Below are positions 1-11,651 of a stretch of 64,000 nucleotides of DNA, piece after piece. The notes below the pieces were generated by a model. The model was not told the DNA's origin. It ran no database searches and saw only the letters and a list, made by a program, of their open reading frames with translations. Numbering within the stretch: the stretch's first letter is position 1; each line of letters starts with the position of its first letter. Source of the DNA: Blastomyces gilchristii SLH14081. Lineage: Eukaryota > Ascomycota > Eurotiomycetes > Onygenales > Ajellomycetaceae. The position numbers were made by a program, and so were the translations under genes. The DNA is taken from the NCBI RefSeq assembly GCF_000003855.2, contig NW_003101680.1:1983095-2047094 (forward strand). Reading direction: 5' to 3'.

Positions 1-1145
1 AAACAAAAAGGCAAAGACGAGGACGAAGAACAACACAACAACATCATCATCAACAATAGGTATCTGGAATATTCTGGGGATTGAGTGATTGACAGTAGAC
101 CCAGGCAGAACTCTCCAGGTCTGCAGCACCGCATCCTCTCCGCAGCAGAATAAATACACCACCCTTGTTGTGACCGTGCCAGTTGTGGTTGGCGCCGTCG
201 AGTCAGCTGTTGTGCGTCACTCCAAACTTCCCCGTCTCGGTCTCCCCCAAACTTTCTCCTACTACACTACTACTACTAGTTACTACTACTACTACTCACC
301 TCCCAAACAACCCATCCTCAACCTCATCCTCAACTTCAACCTCCACCCTCCCACGCCACAACCCCTCGCTCCTCCTACTAGTAGCTCGCCGTCTTCCTTC
401 TCCCCTCCCTTTTTTGAACAAGTGGTAGTACTCCGGAAGATGTGCCACTAAAGTGCTATTCCCCCACATTGGGAGGAATCCACCGCACATCTTCCCGCTC
501 CTTGGGTCGATTTAATATCTCGAGATCCAGTTCTCCCCTTTTCCTTGATTCCACTCCCTGTAACAGCTCCAACCCACCCGATATCTGCCTGGATCGCCTG
601 TTTCCTGAGCTCCTCCATGCTATCACAATAATGTTCCCTGCACCGGGCTGCGTTCTCGCCCTTGTCAATTCCGACTAGCTGGCTTTAAGCCGTGCCCTCA
701 TACGAGGCTGTCCGCTCGATTCAGCGATCAGCTACTAGCTACCGGCTACCAGCTATCTCCAGCACACCCCTGCGAATCAACCTAGTGTTGCCTGCGTATG
801 TTGTCAACTATCGTTAACATGGACAGCTGCCAAACGCAGAAGCCCGATACCTTTTTCCCTCCTGCCTGAAAATAGTCCGCTTTTTCCTCACCTCACATAT
901 ATACCTCCCTTCTTATCTCGACGGCTCCATCTTCCTAACCCTCAGGCGAACCCTAAACCTCCATCAAGCCCAACGGGAATCAATAAAATACCCAGTCTCG
1001 AGATTCCCAGTCGAACTACCCTGAGGACCTTGACGGTTCACCTCTCAGATAGCTTCGGACTTCGACATACATTCCAACCCCCAATTCTTTCTTGCGAAGT
1101 CACCTTGAAAAAAAAAAAAAAGAAAAGAGAAGAGAAGAAAACGAA
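1..1145 (+). promoter_or_regulatory. Upstream region and probable long 5' leader of ATG13
   Basis: This stretch is pyrimidine-rich, with an ACT-triplet tract near 260-297, CT-rich tracts at 320-420, and an A-rich stretch just before the ATG13 start codon (about 1108-1138). The open frames here are low-complexity Ser/Thr/Tyr/Pro translations of the CT-rich DNA and resemble no protein I know. I read it as promoter plus 5' untranslated leader; the transcription start cannot be placed from sequence alone. Confidence 0.5.
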
Positions 1146-4100
1146 ATGCATCAACATCCTCGTCCTCCGCCGACTACGGCGGCGTCTGCCAATTCCTCCA
1201 GGGCCAACCCAGCTCGCACAAACAACCCTCTGGGTCCAAGTGCAGAGTCGAATACATCACAAGCTGAGGTTGGTCCCATAAACACTACTGCAGGACTTGG
1301 GATTGAGCATGAAGCTGAAATGTTCGTGCAGGTCCCATCTAATGTAGCTCCTGGCAGAGAGATCGTCGCCAAGTTAAATCAGATCGTTCAAGTGAGTTGT
1401 TACACTAGTTTTCATGTCTGACATAATGGATGTGTGTATAAATGCTGAGTCTGTCTTCTTTTTTCTTATCATAGCAATATCATACGAAGGCTGCTTTGAT
1501 CATACTGCACTCCCGAGTCGATCTTCCCCCCGCGTACAACAAAGATTCGGATATAAAGAGGGTAAATAGATGGGTACGTGGTTGTTTTATTTTGTTTTTC
1601 TAGTTCTAAACCTATATTTCCTAACTTTAGAAATAATATAATAACGATTGGACTCCGCTGGTATAGTTTAATGTTGAACTGGAGGAAACCGATGTTCTTC
1701 GAGATGACCTACGGACGTGGAAGTCCTGTGACACCACCGACCGTCGCCCTCCACCGATGGTTATTGAGACCTACCTTGATCCGGATGAGTTGACACACAA
1801 CCAGAGCCTGGTGATTCTTGATGGCCATGGGAAACGCTGGGATGTTCTCGAAGCTCTTGATGCCTCGTTTTCTTACAAGGGGTCTCAGGATACTAGATAT
1901 AGTAGAGTCATTCTAGAAAGGTGGAAAGTTGAGCTTGGGGATGCATCAAGTGATCTACCCGCCGATCTCGGCTCTATACTCCCAACTCTCTACAAGAAAA
2001 GCATCGTACTCTTTAGATCTCTTTATACGTATTCTCGCTTCCTCCCTGCTTGGAAATTCTCCACACGCCAATCAACAATGCGATCGAACCCGAGCCTGCC
2101 TATCCGCTATAGAATATACAAAGGGTCCCGGTCAGAAACTCATCCGGGGCTCGACCCTTTGAGCGTCCCGTTCTACGATGACGCTGGTAAAACCACGGAG
2201 ACTTTCGTCTTCGGCGTCACTGAATCACCTGCAGGCCCATTTTCCGTTCAAGTAACATATCGGTTGAACTGTGATTTCAGGGTAGATGACTCCGAAGCGT
2301 TATTGAGTTCTAGGTTCATGGGAGCGGACGACACATACTTTAGACCCTCTCTGCCCACTGAGGATCACTTCCCCGGCGGAACAAACGAAGCTGGATCCCT
2401 ACCTGTTGCTAGACGAGAAAATGAGCGACCAAACAATGCCCAAGCCTATGGAAGTTTATCGACTTTCCATCATGAAGTTCCTGCAACGGGGGTCAGTCCA
2501 TTATCAGCCCTTCGCGCGGCTAGGGAGCTTGGAGCTGGGTTGTCTGGATCTCCGATATCACCTCCTTCGCCCAAGCCTGGACAGGCAAGGCCAGGTATCT
2601 ACCCTCGAGACGGTGTCCATTCTGCCCAAAGAAAACCTTCGATTTCATTCCCCCCTTTCAAAGCTCCACCTCTTTCCGCGTCTCCGTCGCTTGCAGATCC
2701 TGCCGTTGGATCCCCCCGAAGTGCATCTGTTCGCACAGGGCCAGTGAACGTCCCTTCCGATAGCAAGACCATGCCCCCTCCTGCTAGTGCTGCATCTGTC
2801 ACACGAAAATCTACTTATGTTTCCTCTGACAACGCCATTGCCTCGTCAGGGTCTGGCTCCCCTCGACCTGCGCCTATCTCCAAGTACACCAGTTCTTTCA
2901 CTCATCGAAGAGGGAGATTGTCATCTGGTGGAATAAGCAAAACAGATGATGATAATACCTCGAGCGGAAGGGCTAGTGCTACGTCGTCCACCGCCCAACC
3001 TAGCTCCGGAATCATTGCGGAACCGGGAGGTGCCAGTTCTGGCTCTTTGCACGGAGATGAAAGTAATATCGGGGAATTCCTCAAGATGCTTGACATGCGA
3101 AAGGATTTACTAAGCCCATCCGATCCCGCTACCATGGATGCATCAACCCGGAGGACTGCGGTTGCTCTCACGCGATTTCAAAAGATGAAGGAGTCAAACG
3201 CCGTGTTGTCTGATTCCATGTCGTCTTCACTCGTACTCCACCGGTCATCTACCTCGTCAAGTAGGCAGCTCCCCAGTGTTCCACCCATGATTGCTGGCAC
3301 ATCGATCTCGACAGCTTCGTCTCCAGGAAAACCAATTTCACCGCATACGCCACATACGCCTGCCATTCCCTCCCGTCTCAGCTCGAACAGTATAATTGAC
3401 TACTCCCACCAGGATCGTCCAGACAACCGACGCCACCGCCTTTCTCATGAATCACACGGATCGATGCTGGAGGAAGCACCCACCGAAGAAACCACAACGG
3501 AACCCACCGCACCTAATTCTAACGCCAATGCAATTGACATCCCCACATCTCCTCGCCCGTTCATTCCTAGCTATCGACGTTCCAGTTCTGCTGCTCAAAG
3601 AAGGTCAAGTGCAGCCCTCGAGGATGAGACAGCCGATTTCCTGCCTTTCGGAATGAGAAGTCTAAGCCTCGGAGCTGAAGATAGATCACCTCTCAGCCTG
3701 AGCGCTCTGGTACGCCAACAAGAGCTGGACAATGATGCCGCTGCACCTGATATGCTCCAAACCACCCAACGTGTGTGTGACGACTCCAACAACTCTGACG
3801 ACGTTTCCACCTCAACTAAGTACCGTGCACCCAGCACCACCTCTAATCATCCATACCAGCCGCGATTCTCACATCAGCGCGGCCGAGGCTCCACAGGACA
3901 TGCCCATTCGCAAAGCTCAGTATCCAGCAGTCTAGGGCGCGGGAACGCCCTTCCCTCATCCCACGGGGCTGAGCGTGATCGGGACGCCTACCAGGGCAGC
4001 GGCAGCAACAGCGGCATGTCCACCAATACCGACTCACGCCGTGGGCTGGGCAGCGGCGGTGGATCCACACAACGGTTCAGTTTCACCCGCTACCATGGCC

Positions 4101-4309
4101 CACCATCAGCCAGTAATTTGGAAGACGATGAACCGCTTCTCTTTACCATGAGTGATTTTGGTATTGCGCGGGGTAGTCTCGATGGTGGGGGGAGGGGCAG
4201 TTTAAGTGGGGCTGATTCATCAGGTCCTGGTACCGGTATTAGTGGGTCGAGACGTGGAAGTGGACGACGGGGACCTTCGAGCGGTAGCGGGTTTCATGCT
4301 TGGCAATAA
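1146..4309 (+). CDS. ATG13: Autophagy-related protein 13 (Atg13), Atg1 kinase regulatory subunit
   Basis: Three exons: 1146-1391, 1475-1573 and 1667-4309, giving 995 residues. Both introns have GT/AG ends and join in phase 0. The reconstructed N-terminus reads [26 protein letters not shown], then [14 protein letters not shown], which is the conserved start of the Atg13 HORMA domain (about residues 70-270, ending near [11 protein letters not shown]). The rest is Ser/Pro-rich and probably disordered, as in the family. It retains conserved islands [13 protein letters not shown] (about residue 585) and [12 protein letters not shown] (about residue 936). By family knowledge, Atg13 links Atg1 to the Atg17 scaffold at the phagophore assembly site, with TORC1 phosphorylation of the disordered tail restraining it. 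The start at 1146 is the first ATG that leads straight into the conserved frame; an in-frame upstream ATG at 1092 would only add a Lys/Glu-rich stretch translated from the A-tract. Confidence 0.95.
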
Positions 4310-4699
4310 TTGAAAGAGAGGCGGACACTATTCAATAATGTTTCTACGTCCGTGTATAGCTGCGAACAGCGGCCGCGGAATTGTTTTTAAAGACTGTCAC
4401 GAACGAGGAAGCAGAAGAGTCCTGGAACCCCCTCTTAAAAGCCGGAACTACTCATCACTTGCACTTGCACATGTGTACCCCTAACCTACCCGCCCTACGC
4501 TGTGCCATCCATCTCGGATATATATTCCAATTTTTCCACCAACATTTCTTTTTGCTGACGCGAGTTCAATGTCTCCAGCTACACAACCAACCCAAACGAC
4601 ACTCATAACCAACTCGATTGGACCTTCAATCATCTCTCCATCATGCATATAACATGCGTGCGCGGCTGTAGATTCCAGCTATATAACCACTATCCCACC
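4310..4699. other. 3' flank of ATG13, no gene seen
   Basis: The sequence is of ordinary composition and declines into the AT-rich block that follows. It probably contains the ATG13 3' untranslated region. No recognisable coding sequence. Confidence 0.4.
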
Positions 4700-5935
4700 C
4701 TTTTTATTCTATCTTCGATATCATTCATCATACGTTTTCTCTTTTTGGAGGTTTGCTTGGCCATTCGGTGTTTCTATTTTCCATTATCATTTTCCATCTA
4801 TTCTGAAACTTATCTAGAATTCCCCTTTCTCTCAGTACCAACAAGCGGCGCTTTCATTTCATTTCATTTCTATTATGTGTGTTTTGTGATTTTAATCACA
4901 TAATAATTGGATTTCTCAAGCCATTTCTGTTTTTTTAAAGCTCTCTATCAGACCAGCTATTGCTCTTGTTTTAATTTTTAGCTGATTAGCTGTGTTTTTG
5001 TGACTTTTTGTGACTTTTTGTTTATGATCACTCATACTGGCTGGCCTCTTAGCATTTTCCTTTTACTTCATTTGATATCTCTGATATAGGAGATGAGAGA
5101 AATGGGAATGAAGATGAAGAATATCAAGCCGTAAGGCGCAAAGTTTGAATATATTTCATATATTATATCTTTCATTATATATCTTATATTCTGTTTTCCA
5201 CTCCTCTCATTTTACTTTTTAATCATTTTTTCTCTTTAACAAAAAAAATTCCTCTCTTCACAGGTTTTTTTCTTCTCATGGTTATCTAAAACATGCAGCT
5301 TTGTTTTTTTTTTTTTTTTTTAATGATGGACTTGATTGAATGACAGTCACGCTGTGATTTTTTTGTTTGGTAGAGAGGAGTATCTAGGTAGAGAAGAGAG
5401 AATTCAAAACATAACATTTTATTTATTCTGTCTCACTCTTGATTGATGTTGTCTGTATATTTGTTTTTTATTGTTAATCAGACAGCCTTCTCAATTCTTT
5501 CTATCTACATAATGTTCAAAGCTATATATATATATTATTACTGAGAGGATTAGAGAATAATTATCTCTCTACTCATGCTCTTTTTATCTTTCTCTATGCT
5601 TTTTTATTTATTTCCATCTGTGTTTTGTAATACATGCTTTGCCTCAGTTTATTAAATTATATTTTCTATAATTACAAGAGACTGAAATAAATACACACTC
5701 TTGTCAGATGAGTTTCTCATCTTATATATCATCTTTAAGAAGAGATTTAAAATATTCCTCACTATCAGTTGAAATCTTCATCTCCCTTCTATTTTTTATT
5801 TTTATTTTTATTATTTTTACTACCTTTTTTAAGTGCAGCTTTCTCTGGTACCATAGCTCATGTATGTACGTACTTACAGTACATATTTAACTATCTGTAT
5901 TACAAGACTCATCTGCCTTTACTCATTTCTATCAT
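4700..5935. other. AT-rich, CpG-poor block, possible RIP-mutated repeat relic
   Basis: This block is strongly AT-rich with many TA/TATA steps, few CpG dinucleotides, T-runs and stop codons in all frames. No ORF over about 86 codons survives, and those present are low-complexity. A short stretch near 5103-5148 can be read as NGNEDEEYQAVRRKV, which faintly recalls the linker ahead of the integrase in Ty3/Gypsy polyproteins, but it is too short to rely on. The pattern is what repeat-induced point mutation (RIP) of an old transposon leaves in filamentous ascomycetes. Element class and ends cannot be defined. Confidence 0.4.
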
Positions 5936-6289
5936 ACCTGACTGAGGAGGCTCAAATTCAAGGCATTCCTGAAACCGCGCAGCAGCTGTAACTCTTCGGC
6001 TTGAATACGCCATCAAGTTAACTCCCGAGACTGGGAGGCTTTGCAGAGTTGATTTGAGCCTGTTTACATGTGGGATCAACTAACACCATCCAGCCACTAC
6101 GATAAACAGATTTCGTCTCGCCGCAGTTCAGTTCTACATATCAATTCCAGCAGCTACATAGTTAGTTATATAGTACCGCTAACTATCATCTGGGACTTCC
6201 GCAGTACTCCTGGGAATACTTATACAGGAACGTACGATGATGGAGGTTTTGTTTTGAGGGGGGGAATTGGTGGGAGAAGAGGGTAGGTT

Positions 6290-6870
6290 CTAGTATTTTT
6301 TTAAAAAGAAAACTTTTTTTGTTATTGTTTATTTAATAATTCAAATACTCGAGGTGTGTTAAGGAATATTTGACCACCTACTTCTCATTTTCATCTGAAT
6401 ATGTCTGTGAGTACTGTGCTGTCTTCTATATGAGCATTAACAAAATCATCTTAGAATATATGATCACAATGAATTTCATTAACAAAATAATGCTATGAAA
6501 TAATATATATTGCAAGAGTCATCTACTCTGTGTATAGACAGTGGTAAAATCAACTGTCACAGCACTGGTATTCTTATCTCAGTGCTCATCAGTGACATCA
6601 TTGTCATCTTCATCACAAGCACACACAGCTGTGCAAAGAGCATCAGTGATTATCACACTATGTGAGCATTTATCTGAAGATGAGCTTATATTTTTCACAG
6701 ATTTATGCTGTACTGTGCTGTGCTGTGCTGTGCTGTGCTGTGCTGTGCTGTGTTCTGTAGATTTAGAAACAAATATTCACTCATTTCTTGTTTCTCTCTT
6801 TAATTCATTCTCTATCATTCATATAGTACATTACATAGCACTGTATTAAGTCCTATATAATTCTATCCTC
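6290..6870. other. Second AT-rich, CpG-poor block with CA/TG-rich segment
   Basis: After about 350 bp of more balanced DNA, composition drops again. The part at 6540-6690 is rich in CA/TG and almost free of CpG, the signature expected when CpA is mutated to TpA/TpG by RIP or by methyl-cytosine decay. An open frame of 102 codons on the plus strand (6541-6849) is low-complexity (Ser, Cys-Val-Leu repeats) and I do not regard it as a gene. Confidence 0.35.
6712..6751. repeat. TGTGC pentanucleotide tandem repeat
   Basis: About seven to eight consecutive TGTGC units lie inside the second AT-rich block. It is a perfect short tandem repeat, likely length-variable between strains. Confidence 0.9.
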
Positions 6871-9800
6871 TCTCTTTCTCTTGGAGCTATTAATGATGCT
6901 CCTTACAGAGCACACCCAAACAGCACAATGACTTTGGCAAAGACCCTGTTGATCTAGTTGCCATGCAGAAAGAGACATCTGCAGTGGAGACGCCAGAGAC
7001 GGATCTCGTCTATGGGACCGACGGCCGCCTGATGTCGTTGTAGGCGGATGCGGTGGAGCAGGCATCTGCTGCTGCCGCGGATTATCCGCTCTGAAGGTGG
7101 GGAGATGAGTTTGTTTTACAGGTTCGAGTTAGGGGGATGAATGGATTGGATCCCCTGGACGGCGGTGACGTCTCACAGAAATAATTGTGGTCCCGTTGCT
7201 CCATGATAGTCTTGAGTTGATCTTAGGTGGTAGTTGATTTTCTGTAATGAAGAGAGCATTCTCCAGCATTCAGAACTGCATTTCCATGGCTCCTTCGCCG
7301 TGCCAGGGCATATAACAAAAAGTGGCGCGTATGGCGGTGAAATTAAGTAATTTAATCCATATTTATCAGCGGTCTCCCCTCTAAATTGGAAGCAGAAGAG
7401 GACGTAGAAATGGAGTAAATGCATCAGAGAAATGCTGCTTATAGTACCTCGCCAAAAGGTTGGAATTTTTGGTTATCTAGGTACGACCTGGACACCGATC
7501 CTGCTCATATATACTCCGTACGTCTATAGTATTTTTGTTTCCCAACATTCAGCGGGAAATGGGAGATCAAGGTATGAGGCACAGAGAACGTGTTATTTTT
7601 GCATGGAACTGCGTATTATCCAACGAGTTTGGCAACTGGTCCATGGGCAACGAGGAATAGAAATGGTGATTCCGACTAGGCAAATTTAGGAAGCCGTTGA
7701 GAGGAATCCCGGGCGCTGAAGAAGCAACCCGTGTGGACAAGCCTGCATCACGGCACTATGCATTTTTCATGCATTCAAGGGTGTACAACTATAATTTCCG
7801 TTCCGAAGAATCTTTCGAGCGCCGAGATTAGGTCTGCGTAATTAATGCCTCGAAGATTTCGGCGATCAACCCTATTACAGCCCCTGAAACACCTCGTACT
7901 GTTGTAACACGAGAAGTTGATAAGCAGAGTAACAGAACACGACGATTAGTAGAAAAGAAGGAAAGGTATTGTATTATCTTCCTCACACGGACGAAACACG
8001 CGATCAGTTAACAATTCCAATTGTCCTATCTCCAGTCCACGTTTTATGTGGATCATAGTCATTGTGGTAGCCGTTGTTATCTAGACATTTTCCAGATGCA
8101 ATCATCCCATGGAAACATTTGTCTAAATTGCTGTGAACAGGTATCTGACTTCCTGAATCCAGCAGTGCTTGTGTATCCTAGAGTGTATGTAAGCCCGCGC
8201 TTTGGGGTAGGGGTTAAATAGGTCAGTGGCCTGGAAGCGGAGCGGGAGCCATCGGGCTTCGTTATTGGCCAAAAACATGTAGCGCATGTTAGAAAGGCAT
8301 GCTCGAAATTTGATGTTCTTTGTTCTTACAGGCCGTTTGATGTTTGCGCAATAGCTAACGGCTGATATCACGGCCCATAACGTGATACATTGATGTTGTG
8401 TTCCGTGTCGCCCATTGGTAGCATCAACCTCGGCGAGATTTCTATTCCGGCGATTTAAATATATATTTGACTGGGCCCTCCCCGCGTTCCTTGGACACAA
8501 AAATGGTCTGGCCTAGACTTATAGAGCGTCGAACAAAAACGGGAAGTTCTGGGGGTTGCTCCATTCCTGCTATCGATCCTTGTCCAAAATTTCCAAAAGG
8601 AATATTGAACAGCAAGTCGGTCACTTCTACGATTCGCGAGCCATTGAATCATGTATCAGATATCGTTAGAGGTCTGTCAAATAACCGGTTAGTTATGATT
8701 TCACTACTGCAACAGATGACGCGGTTAAAAGGCGACAGGGGTGGGTGCTTTATGAGTGAGATTTGATACCGAGGTACGACAAAACAACATCGTACTTTTG
8801 CAGAACAACAACAATATTGCTCCTACGGTGGATACATTTAGGTTTAATAATAGTAAACCGTTGGACATGGCTGAGTATCCGGAGAATTTGTGGACGGGAG
8901 ATCGACGGTCGGACGTAGAGATGTGGTGATCAGTGAATAATTGACATCATTCATGAGGCGGTCTCATTCAGGGCCAGGTATTAAATCCATGGTGGTTCAA
9001 TACTTCCATTCTAGTAATACGCCCTTGCTGTTGAAATAATGGAGTTTATCGCCACAATAAATTTCTGGCACATGAAAATGTCACTATACCAGGGGGGTGT
9101 GGCTTTTTCAATGTCAGAAACTGGAACATGCCGCGCCGCTAACTCCATCCTGGTAGAAGCCATGTTGACATGCACCAAGACAACTCCCAGAAAAAATTTT
9201 AGCGTGATGTGAATATATGAACGGTTGTAACTGCGAAGAAGTTGCATGAAGAAATCTCCAGCGCTCCCTCTTCATCCTCGCTTGTTCGTAAACTGGGTAT
9301 GAATACGAAAGCCCCAACGACGCAAACCGATGCCGAAAGTGGCCGACATGGAAGATATCATTTCATAGAATGAACCATCCACCCCGCCCTCGATAGTAAG
9401 TTTTGAAGCATGAATCCTTGTGGGGTGTAACTTGGCCCGGATTTCCTAACGGTATTGGTAATGAAAGCCGCGGCTGTATTCTTGGCCGGGTACCATTTAT
9501 GGCTTCTTCCAGTTTCCGTGAAATCCGTCGAAAATAATTATTGACTGTTAAGTCAACCAAGAGAGCGGTGTGTATGCGCCATGAAGAACCAGTTGAAGAA
9601 CAGACACGCGCGTTTCGCGCATGGAGCCGCCTCTTCCCTCAAACGACACGACATTGCGACCTGCAACAGAGCGTCCTTTGACTATTTCCGACCATAAATC
9701 TGGTATGAGGTAATGAACACACTGGCAATTGTGCACGGGACGGATGTTGAGCCATGTTCAACCTGAAGTGACAAGGGTCAGAAGAATATTTCCCCACCGC

Positions 9801-10092
9801 AGTGGTCAATCCTTGTCGGTGCCATCTTACAACCCTCAAAATAAACTACTCTGTATCGCCCCTAAAAGTGTCTAGTAGGAGAATTGAGGTGAGTGGCCAC
9901 CTGGCGTATGTCCATATTATGCTTGTATATAAATATATTCCGCCTTCCCACTTTTTAAAACAGGTAGAATCAACCTTAAATCACCTCGTATTTCAAACAT
10001 CAACCCTGGATAAAATTGGCAATAATATAATAATATAAAACGCACCATTACCACTTATTCCCTTCCTTGGACAAGATTTGATCGCGACTGCA
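6871..10092. other. Gene-free interval upstream of the sulfotransferase-like gene
   Basis: About 3.2 kb of near-normal GC content. All open frames on both strands are shorter than 126 codons, overlap each other and lack recognisable motifs, and I could not join any into a spliced gene. A copy of the 9-mer TACTCCGTA lies at 7512-7520. The final few hundred bases presumably include the promoter of the gene starting at 10093. Confidence 0.4.
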
Positions 10093-11123
10093 ATGAACGG
10101 GATTGAGGGTTATGCTGCAGCCAATGGTGGTCCGAGTCGGGCTCGGGTGGCGCCCGTGAAAGTGCTCTGTCTTGGGCCTCCAAGAGCAGGGGCAAATTGT
10201 GCGTTAAGATCGTACTGTCGAATGTGATCGCGTGCTAACGGAGTCTCATCTGTGCAGCGATCCACGCTGCCCTAGGGATGCTGGGATATCATGACATATA
10301 CTATTTCACGTCATCTATCAATGACCGAACACGAGATACACAAGCATGGCTCGAAGCATTTGACACAGTATTTGAAGGGAAAGAGACCTTCAAGAAGGGG
10401 GATTTTGATCGTTTATTCGAAGGCTGCCAGGTGAGAAACAGAGATCACAATGGAATTCTTTGGTGATGCCCATCTGACACTCAGCTGCTGGTAACTAGGC
10501 TGTTGTTGGGCGCCCATGTTGTGCGTTTGCCCCACAGTTGATTAAGGCATACCCGGAGGCAAAGGTAATCCTGAACACGCGTGATGTTGATGAATGGTAC
10601 ATGTAAGTCACCGCTGGGTTCCTTTGCCTGTTTTCCTGTTATCAAAGGCGCTTCTCCAGGGAGGCCTTTCGGCACTTAGAAGACATCATTGACTTACGTA
10701 ACCAGGTCCTGGGCCAAGCTCATCAAAGCGAAGATGGCCCAAGAACAAAAAGAAAGTAAAGTGAATCCTGATATTGAAGATCCGCAGAAATTAGCTGCAA
10801 AAATGTTGCGGGATAAAATTTTGTATGCTTTCTTTAGAGGCGATTTCTTAAATACGGCAAAGGCGGCATTCAAGACCCATTTCAATGAAATCTGCGAGCT
10901 CGTACCAAAAGACAAGCTGTTGATATATGATATCAAGGAAGGGTGGAATCCTCTGTGTGAATTCCTTGGGAAACCTGTTCCCTCGGAGCCATACCCTGGA
11001 CATGATAGTTTAGAAGTTTTCGGAGAAAAGGTGCCCAGTCAGGCCAAGGGAAAAGCAGGGGAACTGAAGCCGCTCCACCACGCCGTGGTGGCAGCACCAA
11101 AGGGAGCTGGTGTTGAAGCTTAG
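10093..11123 (+). CDS. P-loop sulfotransferase-like protein (fungal Sulfotransfer_4 type)
   Basis: Four exons: 10093-10198, 10258-10430, 10499-10602 and 10706-11123, giving 266 residues. Intron 1 has a clear TGCTAAC branch point. The N-terminal VLCLGPPRAGANS (residues 24-36) matches the nucleotide-binding loop of the fungal/animal sulfotransferase-like P-loop family, normally G-x-P-R-T-G-T-x-S. The next conserved island is AYPEAKVILNTRDVDEWY, split by intron 3 just after Tyr, followed by an amphipathic helical half. The length is close to the usual 220-280 residues. The family is widespread in Eurotiomycetes, but substrates are generally unknown and PAPS-dependent transfer has rarely been shown, so I assign only the fold. 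The Thr-to-Ala changes in the loop are unusual. No signal peptide. It lies 528 bp upstream of a co-oriented crotonase gene. Confidence 0.85.
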
Positions 11124-11651
11124 AAAAAGCCTGGTGTCAGAATCGCTGTATGAATACCCGTTTTATGATGTGACAAAAATTGAGTTTCCTGGCTATTTCT
11201 GCATCTAATTCTATTCACCATAAATAGTTTGGCTAAATGTTGTTAAACTAGGGTAGAATTATTAGTCGCCGCAGGATACGTGACAGAAAGTTAGAATAAT
11301 GATGAATATATCTTCATCTTACCAGGAACACATTTTAGCGTATTCATTATGGAGGCGAGGTTTCAATTGCATCTATTGACTTGAGGATGAGCGGTTACGG
11401 TTGTTGTTGACAGCTGAAGAATGAACTTATTTAGATCCGCGCCGAGGTTCATTATTTAAATATTGCATGGATCGATCCCGTAACTCACTCACTGGCCGAC
11501 ACATCAACTTCGACATCAAACAATTAAAAAACACAATTGCAGAGAATAGCCGGTGCATTCTTTGTTTTGATATATTGTGCTTCTCTTGCTCTTAGTGACT
11601 TGCCCACCAATAATAATACCCTTTGCCAAATACCGTCACAGTAGCCGCATC
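11124..11651. other. Intergenic region between two co-oriented genes
   Basis: 528 bp of AT-rich, non-coding-looking DNA holding the 3' end of the sulfotransferase-like gene and the promoter/leader of the crotonase gene. An in-frame alternative start (non-ATG) extends back to 11577, but the ATG at 11652 is preferred. No other feature seen. Confidence 0.4.

Noticed and set aside
89..678. Several ORFs on both strands ahead of ATG13
   Set aside because: They are translations of CT- and ACT-rich leader DNA, with Ser/Thr/Tyr/Pro low complexity, and overlap each other.
10689..10705. Starting the sulfotransferase-like gene at the exon 4 frame alone
   Set aside because: Upstream exons splice in frame and supply the P-loop and the conserved TRDVDEWY segment, so the short frame is only the last exon.
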